A DNA stretch of 64,000 bases from Streptomyces bungoensis (lineage in GTDB: Bacteria; Actinomycetota; Actinomycetes; Streptomycetales; Streptomycetaceae), in assembly GCF_001514215.1 (NCBI RefSeq), contig NZ_KQ948857.1:1-64000 (forward strand). The letters run 5' to 3'. The notes under the pieces are model-generated. The model made no database searches. It saw only the letters and a program-made list of their open reading frames with translations, and was not told the DNA's origin. Below, piece after piece: positions 26,537-35,286 of the stretch. The stretch's first letter is position 1. Every line of letters begins with the position of its first letter. Made by a program: the position numbers and the translations under genes.

Positions 26537-27318
26537 CGCTCGGCCGCCGTGCGCCCCTGGGCCGCCCTCATCGGCGTCCCGGACCGCAGCGGGCGGGTGG
26601 CCAGCAGGGCCTGGACCATGCGGTCCTGGTCCGCCGGCCGGGCCGGCTCGACGGGTTCGAACGCCCGGCGCAGGACCGTCGCCAGCATGCGGGAGGAGGC
26701 CTTCGTCCGTTCCTCGTCGTCCTCGTGGCCCGCGCGGGCGACGAACCCGCCGACGACCGCCTCGACGGACAACTGTCCCTCCGGGGAGCAGACCGCGTCG
26801 ACGAGCAGGCCGTTGTCCCGCAGCAGTTCCAGGTAGGGCGGCCGCGCCAGGACCGAGACGAGCGAGATCCCGAGGGGGTCGGGGCTCGTCCGCGCCGCCA
26901 CGTGGGTGCCCAGCACGCGGGCGTCGCCCGTGTTGTAGGCGCGCAGCACCGGGTTGGCCATGACCATGCGGTACAGCACGCAGCTGGTGCCGTGCAGGGT
27001 GGCGAGCCTGCTGTCTCCGGGCAGGTGGGCCATGAACCGGTCGTGCACCCGGCCGAACTCCCGGACCAGCACGTCGTCGACGATGTCGTCCTTGCTGTTC
27101 CAGTGCGTGTAGACGGTCCCCTTGCCGATACCGGCGTGCTCGGCGACGTCCTGCACGCTGATCTTCGGGTAGCCGATGCGCAGCACGAGGTCGACCATGG
27201 CGTCGAGGACCCGCGCGGAGCGGCTACATCGCTCGTCGCCCGGCTGTCCGTTGCGGGGCCGGTCGGTGGTCGTGGTGCCGAGCGGCTGGAAGGCGGCCTG
27301 TCGGGCAGTGGTCAACAT
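26533..27318 (-). CDS. TetR-family regulator within the thiopeptide operon
   Basis: The 261-residue protein has a TetR helix-turn-helix at about 35-80 (VLDAMVDLVLRIGYPKISVQDVAEHAGIG in two stretches, then KGTVYTHWNSKDDIV). About 30 unstructured residues come first, and a ligand domain with a mostly helical pattern follows. The ATG overlaps the preceding stop by seven bases, with GGGGG upstream. Being ninth of ten genes in the operon, it can act as a feedback regulator of the cluster, with the product or an intermediate as ligand. Target sites may be the palindromic elements before the biosynthetic operon (40077-40095) or before the precursor gene. That link is inference. Confidence 0.83.
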   Translation of the reverse strand: MLTTARQAAFQPLGTTTTDRPRNGQPGDERCSRSARVLDAMVDLVLRIGYPKISVQDVAEHAGIGKGTVYTHWNSKDDIVDDVLVREFGRVHDRFMAHLPGDSRLATLHGTSCVLYRMVMANPVLRAYNTGDARVLGTHVAARTSPDPLGISLVSVLARPPYLELLRDNGLLVDAVCSPEGQLSVEAVVGGFVARAGHEDDEERTKASSRMLATVLRRAFEPVEPARPADQDRMVQALLATRPLRSGTPMRAAQGRTAAER

Positions 27319-29252
27319 CGCGTATCCCCCGTGAATGTTGTGATTTCCGTACCCATGAACGCTGCTTCGGCCACGTCGACGGTGATCGTCCCGTCCGGGC
27401 CCGGGCAGCCGATGATCAGCTGGAACAGCGGCGCCAGTCCCTCCTCTCCGGTCACCGCGGCGAGCACGTCGGCGCGCAGGCTGTTGTGGATGCGGCCCAC
27501 GGCGCCGGCCGCGGCCGCGGCGAGCAGGACCCGGTGCGCGATCCGGGCCGCCGCGGCGGTGCCGGCGTGCAGGTCCCGGATGTCGGCCGTGACCGCGTCG
27601 GCCGGGGCCGCGACGATCAGCGTCGCCGAGGCGCTGAGGTAGTCCGGGGCGAGCCAGCCCATCGCGTCCTGCCCGCGCTGGAGCAGCACCGTGGGCTCCA
27701 GACCGTCCCGGACCGTCACCGGGCCCGGTCCGCCGAGCCGGTGGCAGCCGGGCTCCCAGCGGCGGGCCGACGCGTCGAGGCAGGGCCGGTGGACGACCAG
27801 GAACGCGTCGAGCCGGTCGTCGAGGCCGTCGAGGACCGTAGCCACGTCGGTGGGCAGCGTCCCGAGCCGGCCCACCGGGTCGGCGCCCAGGGCGTTGAAC
27901 ACCCGGTGCCCGGAGTGCCGCCGCCGCACCAGCGCCAGGTGCCGGGCGACCGCCGGCAGGTCGGGGCCGCCGGGCGGCGGGTCCAGCGTGACCCGGCCGA
28001 CCGGCCGCTCGTCCGGGCCCAGGTCGAGCAGCTCGCCCCAGGGGCCGGTCCGCCCCCGGTCACCCAGCTCGGCGACCGGGTCCGCCGCGACGCCCGCGTG
28101 CCGGGCCGCGTCCGTCAGGGCCGCCAGGACCAGGCCCGCCTCCTGCAGGCACAGCCGGGTCGCGTACCGGTCGTAGCGGTGGGAGACCTTGGACTCGCGC
28201 ACCGTCAGCACCAGGGTGAACCGGGAGCCCGGTCCCGTTCCGGTGGACGGGGAGACCGGGACCAGCCGCGGATCGCCGGGCTCGACGTACCACGCGCCGG
28301 TGTCCGTCACCAGGTACAGCTCGACCGGGTAGAACCCCCGCGCCGACGCCGGCCCGCGGTGCGCCCAGCCGCCGGCGTGCGCGAGGTCGCCGGACTCCCA
28401 GCGCAGCGGGACGTGCACGCACCACAGCAGGGCGCGCAGCCAGTCGGGCACCCGGGGCCCGTCACCGGTGCCGAGGGGACGGACCGCCGCGGGCCGCTCC
28501 CACCCGGGCTCCCCCGCGGGCAGCAGCGAGGCCGGGTCCAGCAGCAGCGCCCGCAGCCGCTCGGCCTGCGGCCAGGGCTCCAGCAGCGGCGCGCCCGCGC
28601 TGGTGCGCGGGCCGCGGCGGTCGAGGCCGGGCAGGGCGCGGGCGCCCGGCAGCGGGCGGGCCGGGCGGCCGAGGAACCGGGCCACGGCCTCCGCCGCGAC
28701 GGCGGCGGCCGCCACGGCCCGCTCCACCTCGCCGACCGGCTCGGTGAGCCGGCCGGCGCCGGGCTCGAGCGCCACCTCGACCCCGCCGATCCGGACCAGG
28801 ACACCGGAGGCGGGCGACAGCGCGGCCTTCACCGACAACTGGCGCAGCGCCGCGTCCAGGGGCGGTAACCAGTCCGCCGGCGCGCCCACGACGGCCTCGG
28901 CGACGAGCAGCGCAGCGCACCGCTCGTAGGGCGCGTCACCGGCCTGGTCGGCGACGGCGAGGAGTGCGCCGGGGATGTCCGCGGGGCGCGGCACGGCCTC
29001 CCGGCGCAGCGCGCCGCGGCTCTCCAGGTAGTCCAGTGCGCGGCCGACCATCGGGCGCCGGGCCTCCGGCACCCGGGCCAGGACCGCGGACTCGGCCGTC
29101 CGGCCGTCCAGCAGCGGCGCCAGGCGGTGCAGCAGCGGATGCAGTCCGGCCGGGCCCCGGTGGTGGCCGGTGCGGGTGGTCAGCAGCGTGCTGTCCGGTG
29201 CCGCCACCGCGTGCACGCCGCCCAGCAGCCGTGGGAAGACGTCAGGAGTCAT
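27312..29252 (-). CDS. Nitroreductase/SagB-fold protein of unknown role in thiopeptide synthesis
   Basis: The 646-residue protein starts with a winged-helix-like segment (about 35-85, LHPLLHRLAPLLDG, then MVGRALDYLESRGALR) as found at the front of azole-peptide enzymes that bind leader peptides. A SagB-type flavin-fold region follows (about 265-420), with GFYPVELYLVTD and YDRYATRLCLQEAGLVL. A second, weaker nitroreductase-like region (about 440-635) has SGHRVFNALGADP and RIHNSLRADVL. The azoline dehydrogenase of the pathway is encoded separately, so this is a second oxidase-like protein. It could remove or oxidise the C-terminal residue to leave the amide, or be a catalytically dead partner. 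It overlaps both neighbours. Confidence 0.6.
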   Translation of the reverse strand: MTPDVFPRLLGGVHAVAAPDSTLLTTRTGHHRGPAGLHPLLHRLAPLLDGRTAESAVLARVPEARRPMVGRALDYLESRGALRREAVPRPADIPGALLAVADQAGDAPYERCAALLVAEAVVGAPADWLPPLDAALRQLSVKAALSPASGVLVRIGGVEVALEPGAGRLTEPVGEVERAVAAAAVAAEAVARFLGRPARPLPGARALPGLDRRGPRTSAGAPLLEPWPQAERLRALLLDPASLLPAGEPGWERPAAVRPLGTGDGPRVPDWLRALLWCVHVPLRWESGDLAHAGGWAHRGPASARGFYPVELYLVTDTGAWYVEPGDPRLVPVSPSTGTGPGSRFTLVLTVRESKVSHRYDRYATRLCLQEAGLVLAALTDAARHAGVAADPVAELGDRGRTGPWGELLDLGPDERPVGRVTLDPPPGGPDLPAVARHLALVRRRHSGHRVFNALGADPVGRLGTLPTDVATVLDGLDDRLDAFLVVHRPCLDASARRWEPGCHRLGGPGPVTVRDGLEPTVLLQRGQDAMGWLAPDYLSASATLIVAAPADAVTADIRDLHAGTAAAARIAHRVLLAAAAAGAVGRIHNSLRADVLAAVTGEEGLAPLFQLIIGCPGPDGTITVDVAEAAFMGTEITTFTGDTRC

Positions 29253-30393
29253 AGGCCTGCCCTGTGAGCACGAGCCGGCGGATGGACAGGGTGGGCAGCG
29301 GGTGGAACTCCACCGGCGCGCACACCGCCAGCCGGGAGAACCGGCCGAGGACCGCGCGCACCGCCGCGACCGCCTCCAGCTGGGCCAGCGGAGCGCCCAG
29401 GCAGTAGTGGACCCCGTGCCCGAACGACAGGTGGCGGCGGGTGGGCCGGTCCAGCAGGAAGCGCTCCGGGTCCGGGTTGAGCCCCGGGTCGTGGTTCGCG
29501 GACAGGATCCACGCCGAGACCAGGGCGCCGGCCGGGACGGTGCCGCCGGACAGGGTGGCGTCGCGCGCCGCGATCCGGGTCACCTGGGCGAACGCCGGCC
29601 GGGTCCGCAGCGCCTCCAGCACCAGGTCGCCGACCCGGTCGTGCTCCCGCACCCGGGCGTCGAGCGGCGGGCTGACGCACAGTTCGTGGACCGCGGCGGC
29701 GATCAGCGAGGTGGTGGTGACGTGGCCCGCCAGCAGGATCAGGCCGCTGAGCGAGGCGATCTCGTCGACCGTGGCCGGCACCCCGCCCACCTCGGCGGTC
29801 GCCAGCCGCGACATCAGGTCCCCCACCGGCCGCGCCCGCCTGGCCGCCGCCACGTCGGCGAGGTACCGGTGCATCGCGTCCATCTCGGCGGCGTCGCCCC
29901 GGCTGAACCCGATCGACCAGGTGCGGAACCGGTCGTGCTGCTCCTCGGGCAGCCCCAGGAAGCGGGCGATGACCCGGATCGGGAGCGGATAGGCGAGGTC
30001 GCGCACCAGGTCGAACCGTTCCGGCGCGAAGCCGGCCACGAGTTCCCCGGCGATCTCGTCGATCGCCCGGGTGAGGCCCTTCACCGAGGCGGGCGTGAAC
30101 GCCTGGTTGACGATCCGCCGCACGCGGGTGTGGTCCGGCGGGTCCATCATCGTCAGGTTCCCCCGGCCGAGCTGCGCGGTGGGGGGCATCAGACGGCTCC
30201 GGTCCGAGGAGAACGACTCGCTGTCCGACAGCACGGTGCGCACGTCGTCGGCCCGGAACACGTGGTGCATGCCGGCGAGTTCGAGGACCGGGGTGTCCTG
30301 CCTGGCGTCGGCGAGCCAACGCAGCAGCCGGGTCCACCCCGCGCCGTCCAGTTCGGTCAGGGCCGGGAAACCGGCCGTCGGCGCCGCCCTCAC
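29242..30393 (-). CDS. getJ: Cytochrome P450 tailoring enzyme (GetJ-like)
   Basis: This 383-residue soluble actinobacterial P450 has the heme-binding loop FGHGVHYCLG (324-333, ligand Cys331), the ExxR pair in LEALRTRP (Glu260, Arg263) and the I-helix AGHVTTT (222-228). The acid normally found before the I-helix Thr is replaced by Val225. In GE37468 synthesis a P450, as I recall named GetJ, oxidises Ile8 and drives formation of the beta-methyl-delta-hydroxyproline-like ring. A single P450 beside this core fits that role. Its GTG start overlaps the YcaO stop (GTGA, 30390-30393). No ferredoxin gene is present, so redox partners must come from elsewhere. Confidence 0.85.
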   Translation of the reverse strand: MRAAPTAGFPALTELDGAGWTRLLRWLADARQDTPVLELAGMHHVFRADDVRTVLSDSESFSSDRSRLMPPTAQLGRGNLTMMDPPDHTRVRRIVNQAFTPASVKGLTRAIDEIAGELVAGFAPERFDLVRDLAYPLPIRVIARFLGLPEEQHDRFRTWSIGFSRGDAAEMDAMHRYLADVAAARRARPVGDLMSRLATAEVGGVPATVDEIASLSGLILLAGHVTTTSLIAAAVHELCVSPPLDARVREHDRVGDLVLEALRTRPAFAQVTRIAARDATLSGGTVPAGALVSAWILSANHDPGLNPDPERFLLDRPTRRHLSFGHGVHYCLGAPLAQLEAVAAVRAVLGRFSRLAVCAPVEFHPLPTLSIRRLVLTGQAYDS

Positions 30394-32282
30394 GGGAACG
30401 GGTGGGGGTCGGGGTTCAGCCGGTCCCGGCTCAGGTCCGCGTCGAGCCGGCCGAGCCGCCGGGGCAGGCTCAGCAGCCGTGGCAGCCCGTCGATCCGCCG
30501 GTTGCGGTAGCCGAAGGTCATCGGCACCGCCCCGGGGACCAGGACCTTGACGCAGGTGAAGCCGCCGGCCCGGTGCTCGGGCGTGGTCTGGTCGACCACC
30601 AGCACCTCGCCGACGCGCTCGGCCGCGGCCCGCAGGTCCACCGTCAGGTCGTCGCGGTCCGGGCGCAGCCGGTCGGGTCCGCCGACCTCGTCGATGCCGA
30701 TGGTCGGGCCGCCGAAGAGGAAGTCGAGCCGGTGCGCGGCCTCCGGGTGCGCGTAGAGCGCGGAGTGGTCGGGCATGGTGACGACGCTGTACGGATCGCG
30801 GACCATCCGCGCGGCCCGCTCCTCCTCCGCCGGGTAGCGCCGGATCACGTCGCTGAGGATCGGCCCCAGCTCGTTCAGCGCGTTCAGCAGCGCCCGCTCC
30901 GGGTCCAGCCCGGCCCCCGCGGTGCACAGCAGCGCGGGGCCCTTGCGCTCCGGGTGCGCGGCCATCACCCAGACGGCCGGGATGCCGTAGTCCGTCGTGA
31001 TGTCGAAGGCGTGGATGCGGTACCCGGTGCTCGAGCTGATGGCGCCCGCCTGGAGGGGGACGCGCGGGTCGTGGCAGGAGTCCAGGTCGATCGTCGGCGG
31101 GACCGTGCGGGTGTACCAGGTGCACAGGAAGGCGTCCCGCTCGACCGTCTCCATCAGCCCGTGCAGCGCGGCCTCCTCCCAGGAGGAGCCGAGGGCGCAG
31201 CCGTTGGACACCTCGTAGTACGAGACCGGGTCGTCGCCGCGGAGGCGGTGGCAGTAGTAGTACGCCAGGGCCTCGGGCACCAGGCGGGCGCCGCCGGTGG
31301 CGAACGAGTGCGCCCACACCCACCACACCGGCCGGTCCGGGTCGAACCTGCGGTAGCGGAAGGACGGGTCGTCGTAGCTCTCGTCGGGATGGCGGCCGAA
31401 CACGTCCGGGTGCACGGCGTGCGCCGCGAGTTCGCGGTACGTGCCCCGCACGGACGTCCGCAGGCCGCCCGGGGCCACGCCGCCGTAGCGCTCCAGGGCT
31501 TCCAGGATCGCGGTCAGCTCGCTGGTGCGGTAGTCGCGGCTGCGGCCGTAGCCGGGCTCGGCCAGGTTGTCGAACCGCAGCGGCATCGAGGCGCCCGACA
31601 TCACCAGCCCGCCCTCCGCGCCGCGGTCGGTGCGCCGGATCAGGCCGCTGAAGGAGTCGACGTAGGTCTCGCGGACGGTGTCGAACTCGGCCAGGACGTC
31701 CCGGGTCCGGGAGCCGAACGGGGTGATCTTCGGGGCCGGTTCCGGCACGCGCCGGGCCCGCTCGGCCGAGTCCTCGGGCAGGGTTCCGCAGTGCGGGCAG
31801 AAGGGGTCGGGCAGGAAGCGGTGGCGGCGCGTCGCCAGGGTGGCCAGGTCGACCACAGCCACCTGGCGCGGCCCCTCCCGGCCGGCCGGCTCGTCCGCCA
31901 CCAGGGCGGCGGCCGCGTCCGCCACGACCCCGGCGGCCAGTTCGTCGAGCAGCCGCGGCACGTCCCGCTCCAGCCGGGCGGCGTGCTCCTCGCGCAGCCG
32001 GGCCAGCCACGGCCTGCTCGCGTCGACCCGCTCCCGCCGCAGCTCCAGGCAGTGCGGGCAGCCCGCCGTGCCCGGCCGGGTCAGCGGCCCGACGACCACC
32101 CGGTCGACCTCGGTGTGCACGGCCAGCCAGGGGCGGTCGGCCGGGCCGTCCGCCGGGACGCGCCAGCTGTCGCTCGCCCGCACCTCGACGCCGAGGCGGG
32201 CGAGCGCGCCGGCCAGGCCGCTCGCCAGCAGCTCGGACGCCGCCGCCTGTTCGCGGCCGGTGTTCGTCAGTGTCCCCGTCAT
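30390..32282 (-). CDS. YcaO cyclodehydratase (TbtG-type)
   Basis: The enzyme uses ATP to turn Cys (and here Thr) residues of the precursor core into azolines. The 630-residue protein begins with an E1-like region with two zinc CxxC pairs (C75/C78 in GCPHC, C162/C165 in FCPHC). The YcaO domain follows (about 185-630), with ATP/Mg motifs SELTAILEALERYGG (254-268) and SSWEEAALHGLMETVERD. The C-terminus ends in a PxPxP-type tail, PDPHPFP, important for catalysis in this family. It works with the Ocin-ThiF-like partner encoded just upstream. The start overlaps the upstream stop by one base (TGATG). Confidence 0.92.
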   Translation of the reverse strand: MTGTLTNTGREQAAASELLASGLAGALARLGVEVRASDSWRVPADGPADRPWLAVHTEVDRVVVGPLTRPGTAGCPHCLELRRERVDASRPWLARLREEHAARLERDVPRLLDELAAGVVADAAAALVADEPAGREGPRQVAVVDLATLATRRHRFLPDPFCPHCGTLPEDSAERARRVPEPAPKITPFGSRTRDVLAEFDTVRETYVDSFSGLIRRTDRGAEGGLVMSGASMPLRFDNLAEPGYGRSRDYRTSELTAILEALERYGGVAPGGLRTSVRGTYRELAAHAVHPDVFGRHPDESYDDPSFRYRRFDPDRPVWWVWAHSFATGGARLVPEALAYYYCHRLRGDDPVSYYEVSNGCALGSSWEEAALHGLMETVERDAFLCTWYTRTVPPTIDLDSCHDPRVPLQAGAISSSTGYRIHAFDITTDYGIPAVWVMAAHPERKGPALLCTAGAGLDPERALLNALNELGPILSDVIRRYPAEEERAARMVRDPYSVVTMPDHSALYAHPEAAHRLDFLFGGPTIGIDEVGGPDRLRPDRDDLTVDLRAAAERVGEVLVVDQTTPEHRAGGFTCVKVLVPGAVPMTFGYRNRRIDGLPRLLSLPRRLGRLDADLSRDRLNPDPHPFP

Positions 32283-33925
32283 CAGTCCACTACCACCTTC
32301 ACTGCCGATATTCCGAGCCGGACGACGCCGGGATCGTGGTCGAGGTCGACGACGGCCGCGTCCGGTGCGTGCAGCGCCACGGCGCGGCGCAGCTCCGCCA
32401 GCGGGACCGGGGCCGCGGTGGGCAGGCCGACGGCCTGGCCGGGCCGCGGCACCGGGGCGCTCCAGTTCCGCGGTACGAGGTCGGCGCGGCCGTGCAGGAG
32501 CACCTGTTCGGCGAGTACGGCCCGTTCCAGCGCGCGGGTCGCCGCGGCCGCGTGGCTGACGCCGCAGGCGTACGCGGTGCCGTGGCGGCTGGTCGCCACC
32601 GCGGTGGGGACGTCGCCGTCCGGCACCACGCCCAGCCAGGCATCCCGGTCGCTCAGCCGCAGCTGCTCCAGCGCCGCGCGCACCCCGGCCGGGAGGTGCT
32701 CCTCGTGCACCACGCGCGCGAGGGGGCCGGTCCCGCCCGCCGCCCGGGACTCCAGGACGCCGAGCAGCGCCGTGGCCAGGGCGTCGTCCCGGGTCTCGGC
32801 CGCGGCGGTGCCCAGGGCCGGTCCGGCGCCCTCGCCGCGGCGCCGGGCCCGGTCGACGGGGACGAGCACCGGGGCGTCGTCGGCGACCCGGCGGCCGGGC
32901 AGCAGGTACCGCCCGGGCGCTGAGGCGATGCGGTCCGTCGCGGCGCGCAGCGCGTCCAGGCCGGCGTCGGCGCCGACGACCGGTTCGCCCGCGGCGTCGG
33001 TGACCGCGCGCGGGTCGAGGGTCGACTCCAGGTGCAGCGCGAAGGCGTCGAGCACCACCCGGCGCCGGGCCTCGGCGTAGTCCGCGCCGTCCGCCACGAT
33101 CTCCGCGTCCAGCGGCCGGACGGGGGACCGGCCGACGACCCGGGCCCGGGTCAGGTGCCGGGGCACCTGGGGCAGGTCGTCCTCGCCGATCTCGCGGACG
33201 ACGCCGTGGACCGGGTCGACCGCCGCCATCACGCGTTCGTCGAACGGCCCGGTCACCTCACCGGCCGGGGCCGGCCGCCAGGGGTGCGGCAGAGCCCGCC
33301 AGGTGGTGGTCTCCTCGCGGGTGACCATGGGGCCGCTCCAGGGGTCGCCGGCTCCGAGGGCGGCGCGCCGCACGAGCTGCGCCGCGGCCGTGCGGACCAC
33401 GTCCGGGCCAGGCCGCCCGTCGCGGAGGTCACCGCAGCGCAGGGCGGTGACGACCTCCGCGAGCTGCCCGGCGTCCATCGGCCCGGCGACGACCGCGGCG
33501 CGCTCGGTGAGGAGCACGACGCCGGCCCTGCCCGCACCCGCGGCGGCCCGTACCTCGTCGAACCAGTCGCCGAACAGCGGGCCGGCGCCCAGCAGGACGC
33601 CGGGGAGCGGAACCGCGCTGCGCTCCACCGCGCGGGCCAGGTCGTCCCGCTCGCCGGCATAGGTCACCTCACCGGGGGCGCCGAACCGGCGCAGGGCGCC
33701 CACGGACAGCATCGCGTCCCGGACGCGGCGGGCCTGCGCGGCGTGCGCGTCACCCAGGGCACCGGCCGCCCGCTCGACGTCCCGGCCCTGCTCGACCCAG
33801 GCGGACACCATGCGGATCCAGGCGGACAGCCCGGTCGACAGCTCCAGCGGTCCCGACTCCGACAGGCCGTACGTCCTGCCCTCGTGATCGATCGTGTAGG
33901 TGTTCATCCGCCGGATCGTGCTCAT
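32282..33925 (-). CDS. Ocin-ThiF-like partner of the cyclodehydratase (TbtF-type)
   Basis: The 547-residue protein sits in the place of TbtF, which carries the leader-recognition element (RRE) and delivers the precursor to YcaO. The N-terminal 100 residues contain a winged-helix-like stretch (LSTGLSAWIRMVSAW, then DAMLSVGALRRFG) fitting an RRE. The rest shows the two-half Ocin-ThiF pattern, with VVLDAFALHLESTLDPRA and later DALATALLGVLESRA. There are no obvious ATP or zinc motifs, so it should be non-catalytic. The start ATG overlaps the dehydrogenase stop (ATGA, 33922-33925). Assignment is mainly by operon position and length. Confidence 0.75.
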   Translation of the reverse strand: MSTIRRMNTYTIDHEGRTYGLSESGPLELSTGLSAWIRMVSAWVEQGRDVERAAGALGDAHAAQARRVRDAMLSVGALRRFGAPGEVTYAGERDDLARAVERSAVPLPGVLLGAGPLFGDWFDEVRAAAGAGRAGVVLLTERAAVVAGPMDAGQLAEVVTALRCGDLRDGRPGPDVVRTAAAQLVRRAALGAGDPWSGPMVTREETTTWRALPHPWRPAPAGEVTGPFDERVMAAVDPVHGVVREIGEDDLPQVPRHLTRARVVGRSPVRPLDAEIVADGADYAEARRRVVLDAFALHLESTLDPRAVTDAAGEPVVGADAGLDALRAATDRIASAPGRYLLPGRRVADDAPVLVPVDRARRRGEGAGPALGTAAAETRDDALATALLGVLESRAAGGTGPLARVVHEEHLPAGVRAALEQLRLSDRDAWLGVVPDGDVPTAVATSRHGTAYACGVSHAAAATRALERAVLAEQVLLHGRADLVPRNWSAPVPRPGQAVGLPTAAPVPLAELRRAVALHAPDAAVVDLDHDPGVVRLGISAVKVVVD

Positions 33926-35286
33926 CGGCTCCGCTCCTCGTCGCGCCGCGGGCTGGAGCCCACGATGAACTGGCCCACGCTGCACTCGACGAGCGGATCG
34001 CGCCCGGTGGCCTCGGTGAAGGCGACCGCGTCGTCCGTGCCCAGGGGGCAGCCCGCGAGCCCCATGGCGCTGCAGGTGCCGGCGAGCGCGTGGTAGAGCA
34101 CCCCGGTGTTCTTCAGCACCACCGCGTAGCCCATGCCCTCGTACTTCCACATCACCCTGCCGACCCGGGCCGCCACGACCAGCAGCACCTGGGGGACGGC
34201 GCCGGTGGTCGACCCCTGGGAGGCGACCCGCAGCATCCGGCGCACGGCGTAGTCGTCCACCGGCCGCACCAGCTCCAGCTCGTGCCGGTGGGCGTCGTAG
34301 TGGTACATGCCGCTGTCCAGGCCCGCGCACCGGGTGACCACCGGGTACAGCTCCAGCTCGTACACCGAGCCGCCGGAGGGACGCGGGGAGCTGACGAACT
34401 CGACCCCGTCCTCCTCGTGCACCCGCCGCACCCGCGCGGTGCGGTACAGCAGCTCGCCGAGCTGGGCGACCGAGATCGGCGCCGCGTCGTCGTGCACCCG
34501 CTCGGACCGGCGCCGCTCGCAGACGTCCAAGTACGAGCCCTCGTCCCGCCGGCGGTCCGCGAGGTCGGGTACGGCGAGTTCCACCCGGGGGCCCGGGTAG
34601 GGCGGCGGGGCGGCCGGCTCCGGATCGAGGCCCGCCGCGCGGCCCCACCAGGTGCCGCCGAACCCGTCGCCGACATAGCCGCGGTAGCCGAGCCGGCTGC
34701 GGTCGTGGAACAGCAGCTCGTGCGGCCCCCACTGGCGGTAGCGCAGCTCCCGCGCCTCCTCGCCGTCCGGGTCGGTCAGGAAGCCGGTGGCGAGCAGCTG
34801 CCCGCGCAGGGCGGCCGCCAGCCCGTCGGCCGCGGACGCCGGGCCGGCCCCGGGGTCGAGGGCGGCGGTCAGCAGCTCCCGCCGGTGCACCGTGATCTCG
34901 GCGCTGGCCAGCGGCGACTCCAGGATCAGCGCGCCGGCCTCGGCCCGGATGACCGCGAACCGGGACAGGTCCAGCCGCCCGTCCGCGGCGGGCGCCGCCC
35001 CGCGGGCGCGCAGCGGCCGTACGACGAACGCGACTCCGCGGTCGTCGCCGAACTCCTCGTGCAGCCAGCCTTCGCGGCGCAGCAGCTCGGTGACCTGGTC
35101 GTCCGCTCCGGCCGGCTGCCCGGCGCCGGCCAGCCGCGCGATCACCTCGGCCGTCGGGGGGCCGGCGGGCAGGCTGACGTGGTGCGGCCAGGCCATCAAG
35201 TGGGTGCGCCCGCCGCGCTCGGTGCTGAACACGCCGGCCCTCAGGCGCTCGGTCCGCTCGGCGGCCCTCTGCGGTGCCTGGGTCAC
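33922..35286 (-). CDS. FMN-dependent azoline dehydrogenase (SagB/TbtE-type)
   Basis: This 454-residue flavoenzyme oxidises thiazolines and methyloxazoline to thiazoles and methyloxazole. The N-terminal half (about 1-200) is a partner or winged-helix region. The C-terminal half is the nitroreductase-fold SagB domain, with ERRRSERVHDDAAPISVAQLGELLYRT in stretches, PSGGSVYELELYPVV, and the C-terminal GLAGCPLGTDD region. The GTG start overlaps the pyridine synthase stop (GTGA, 35283-35286). The role is well established for homologs in the thiomuracin pathway. Confidence 0.88.
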   Translation of the reverse strand: MTQAPQRAAERTERLRAGVFSTERGGRTHLMAWPHHVSLPAGPPTAEVIARLAGAGQPAGADDQVTELLRREGWLHEEFGDDRGVAFVVRPLRARGAAPAADGRLDLSRFAVIRAEAGALILESPLASAEITVHRRELLTAALDPGAGPASAADGLAAALRGQLLATGFLTDPDGEEARELRYRQWGPHELLFHDRSRLGYRGYVGDGFGGTWWGRAAGLDPEPAAPPPYPGPRVELAVPDLADRRRDEGSYLDVCERRRSERVHDDAAPISVAQLGELLYRTARVRRVHEEDGVEFVSSPRPSGGSVYELELYPVVTRCAGLDSGMYHYDAHRHELELVRPVDDYAVRRMLRVASQGSTTGAVPQVLLVVAARVGRVMWKYEGMGYAVVLKNTGVLYHALAGTCSAMGLAGCPLGTDDAVAFTEATGRDPLVECSVGQFIVGSSPRRDEERSR

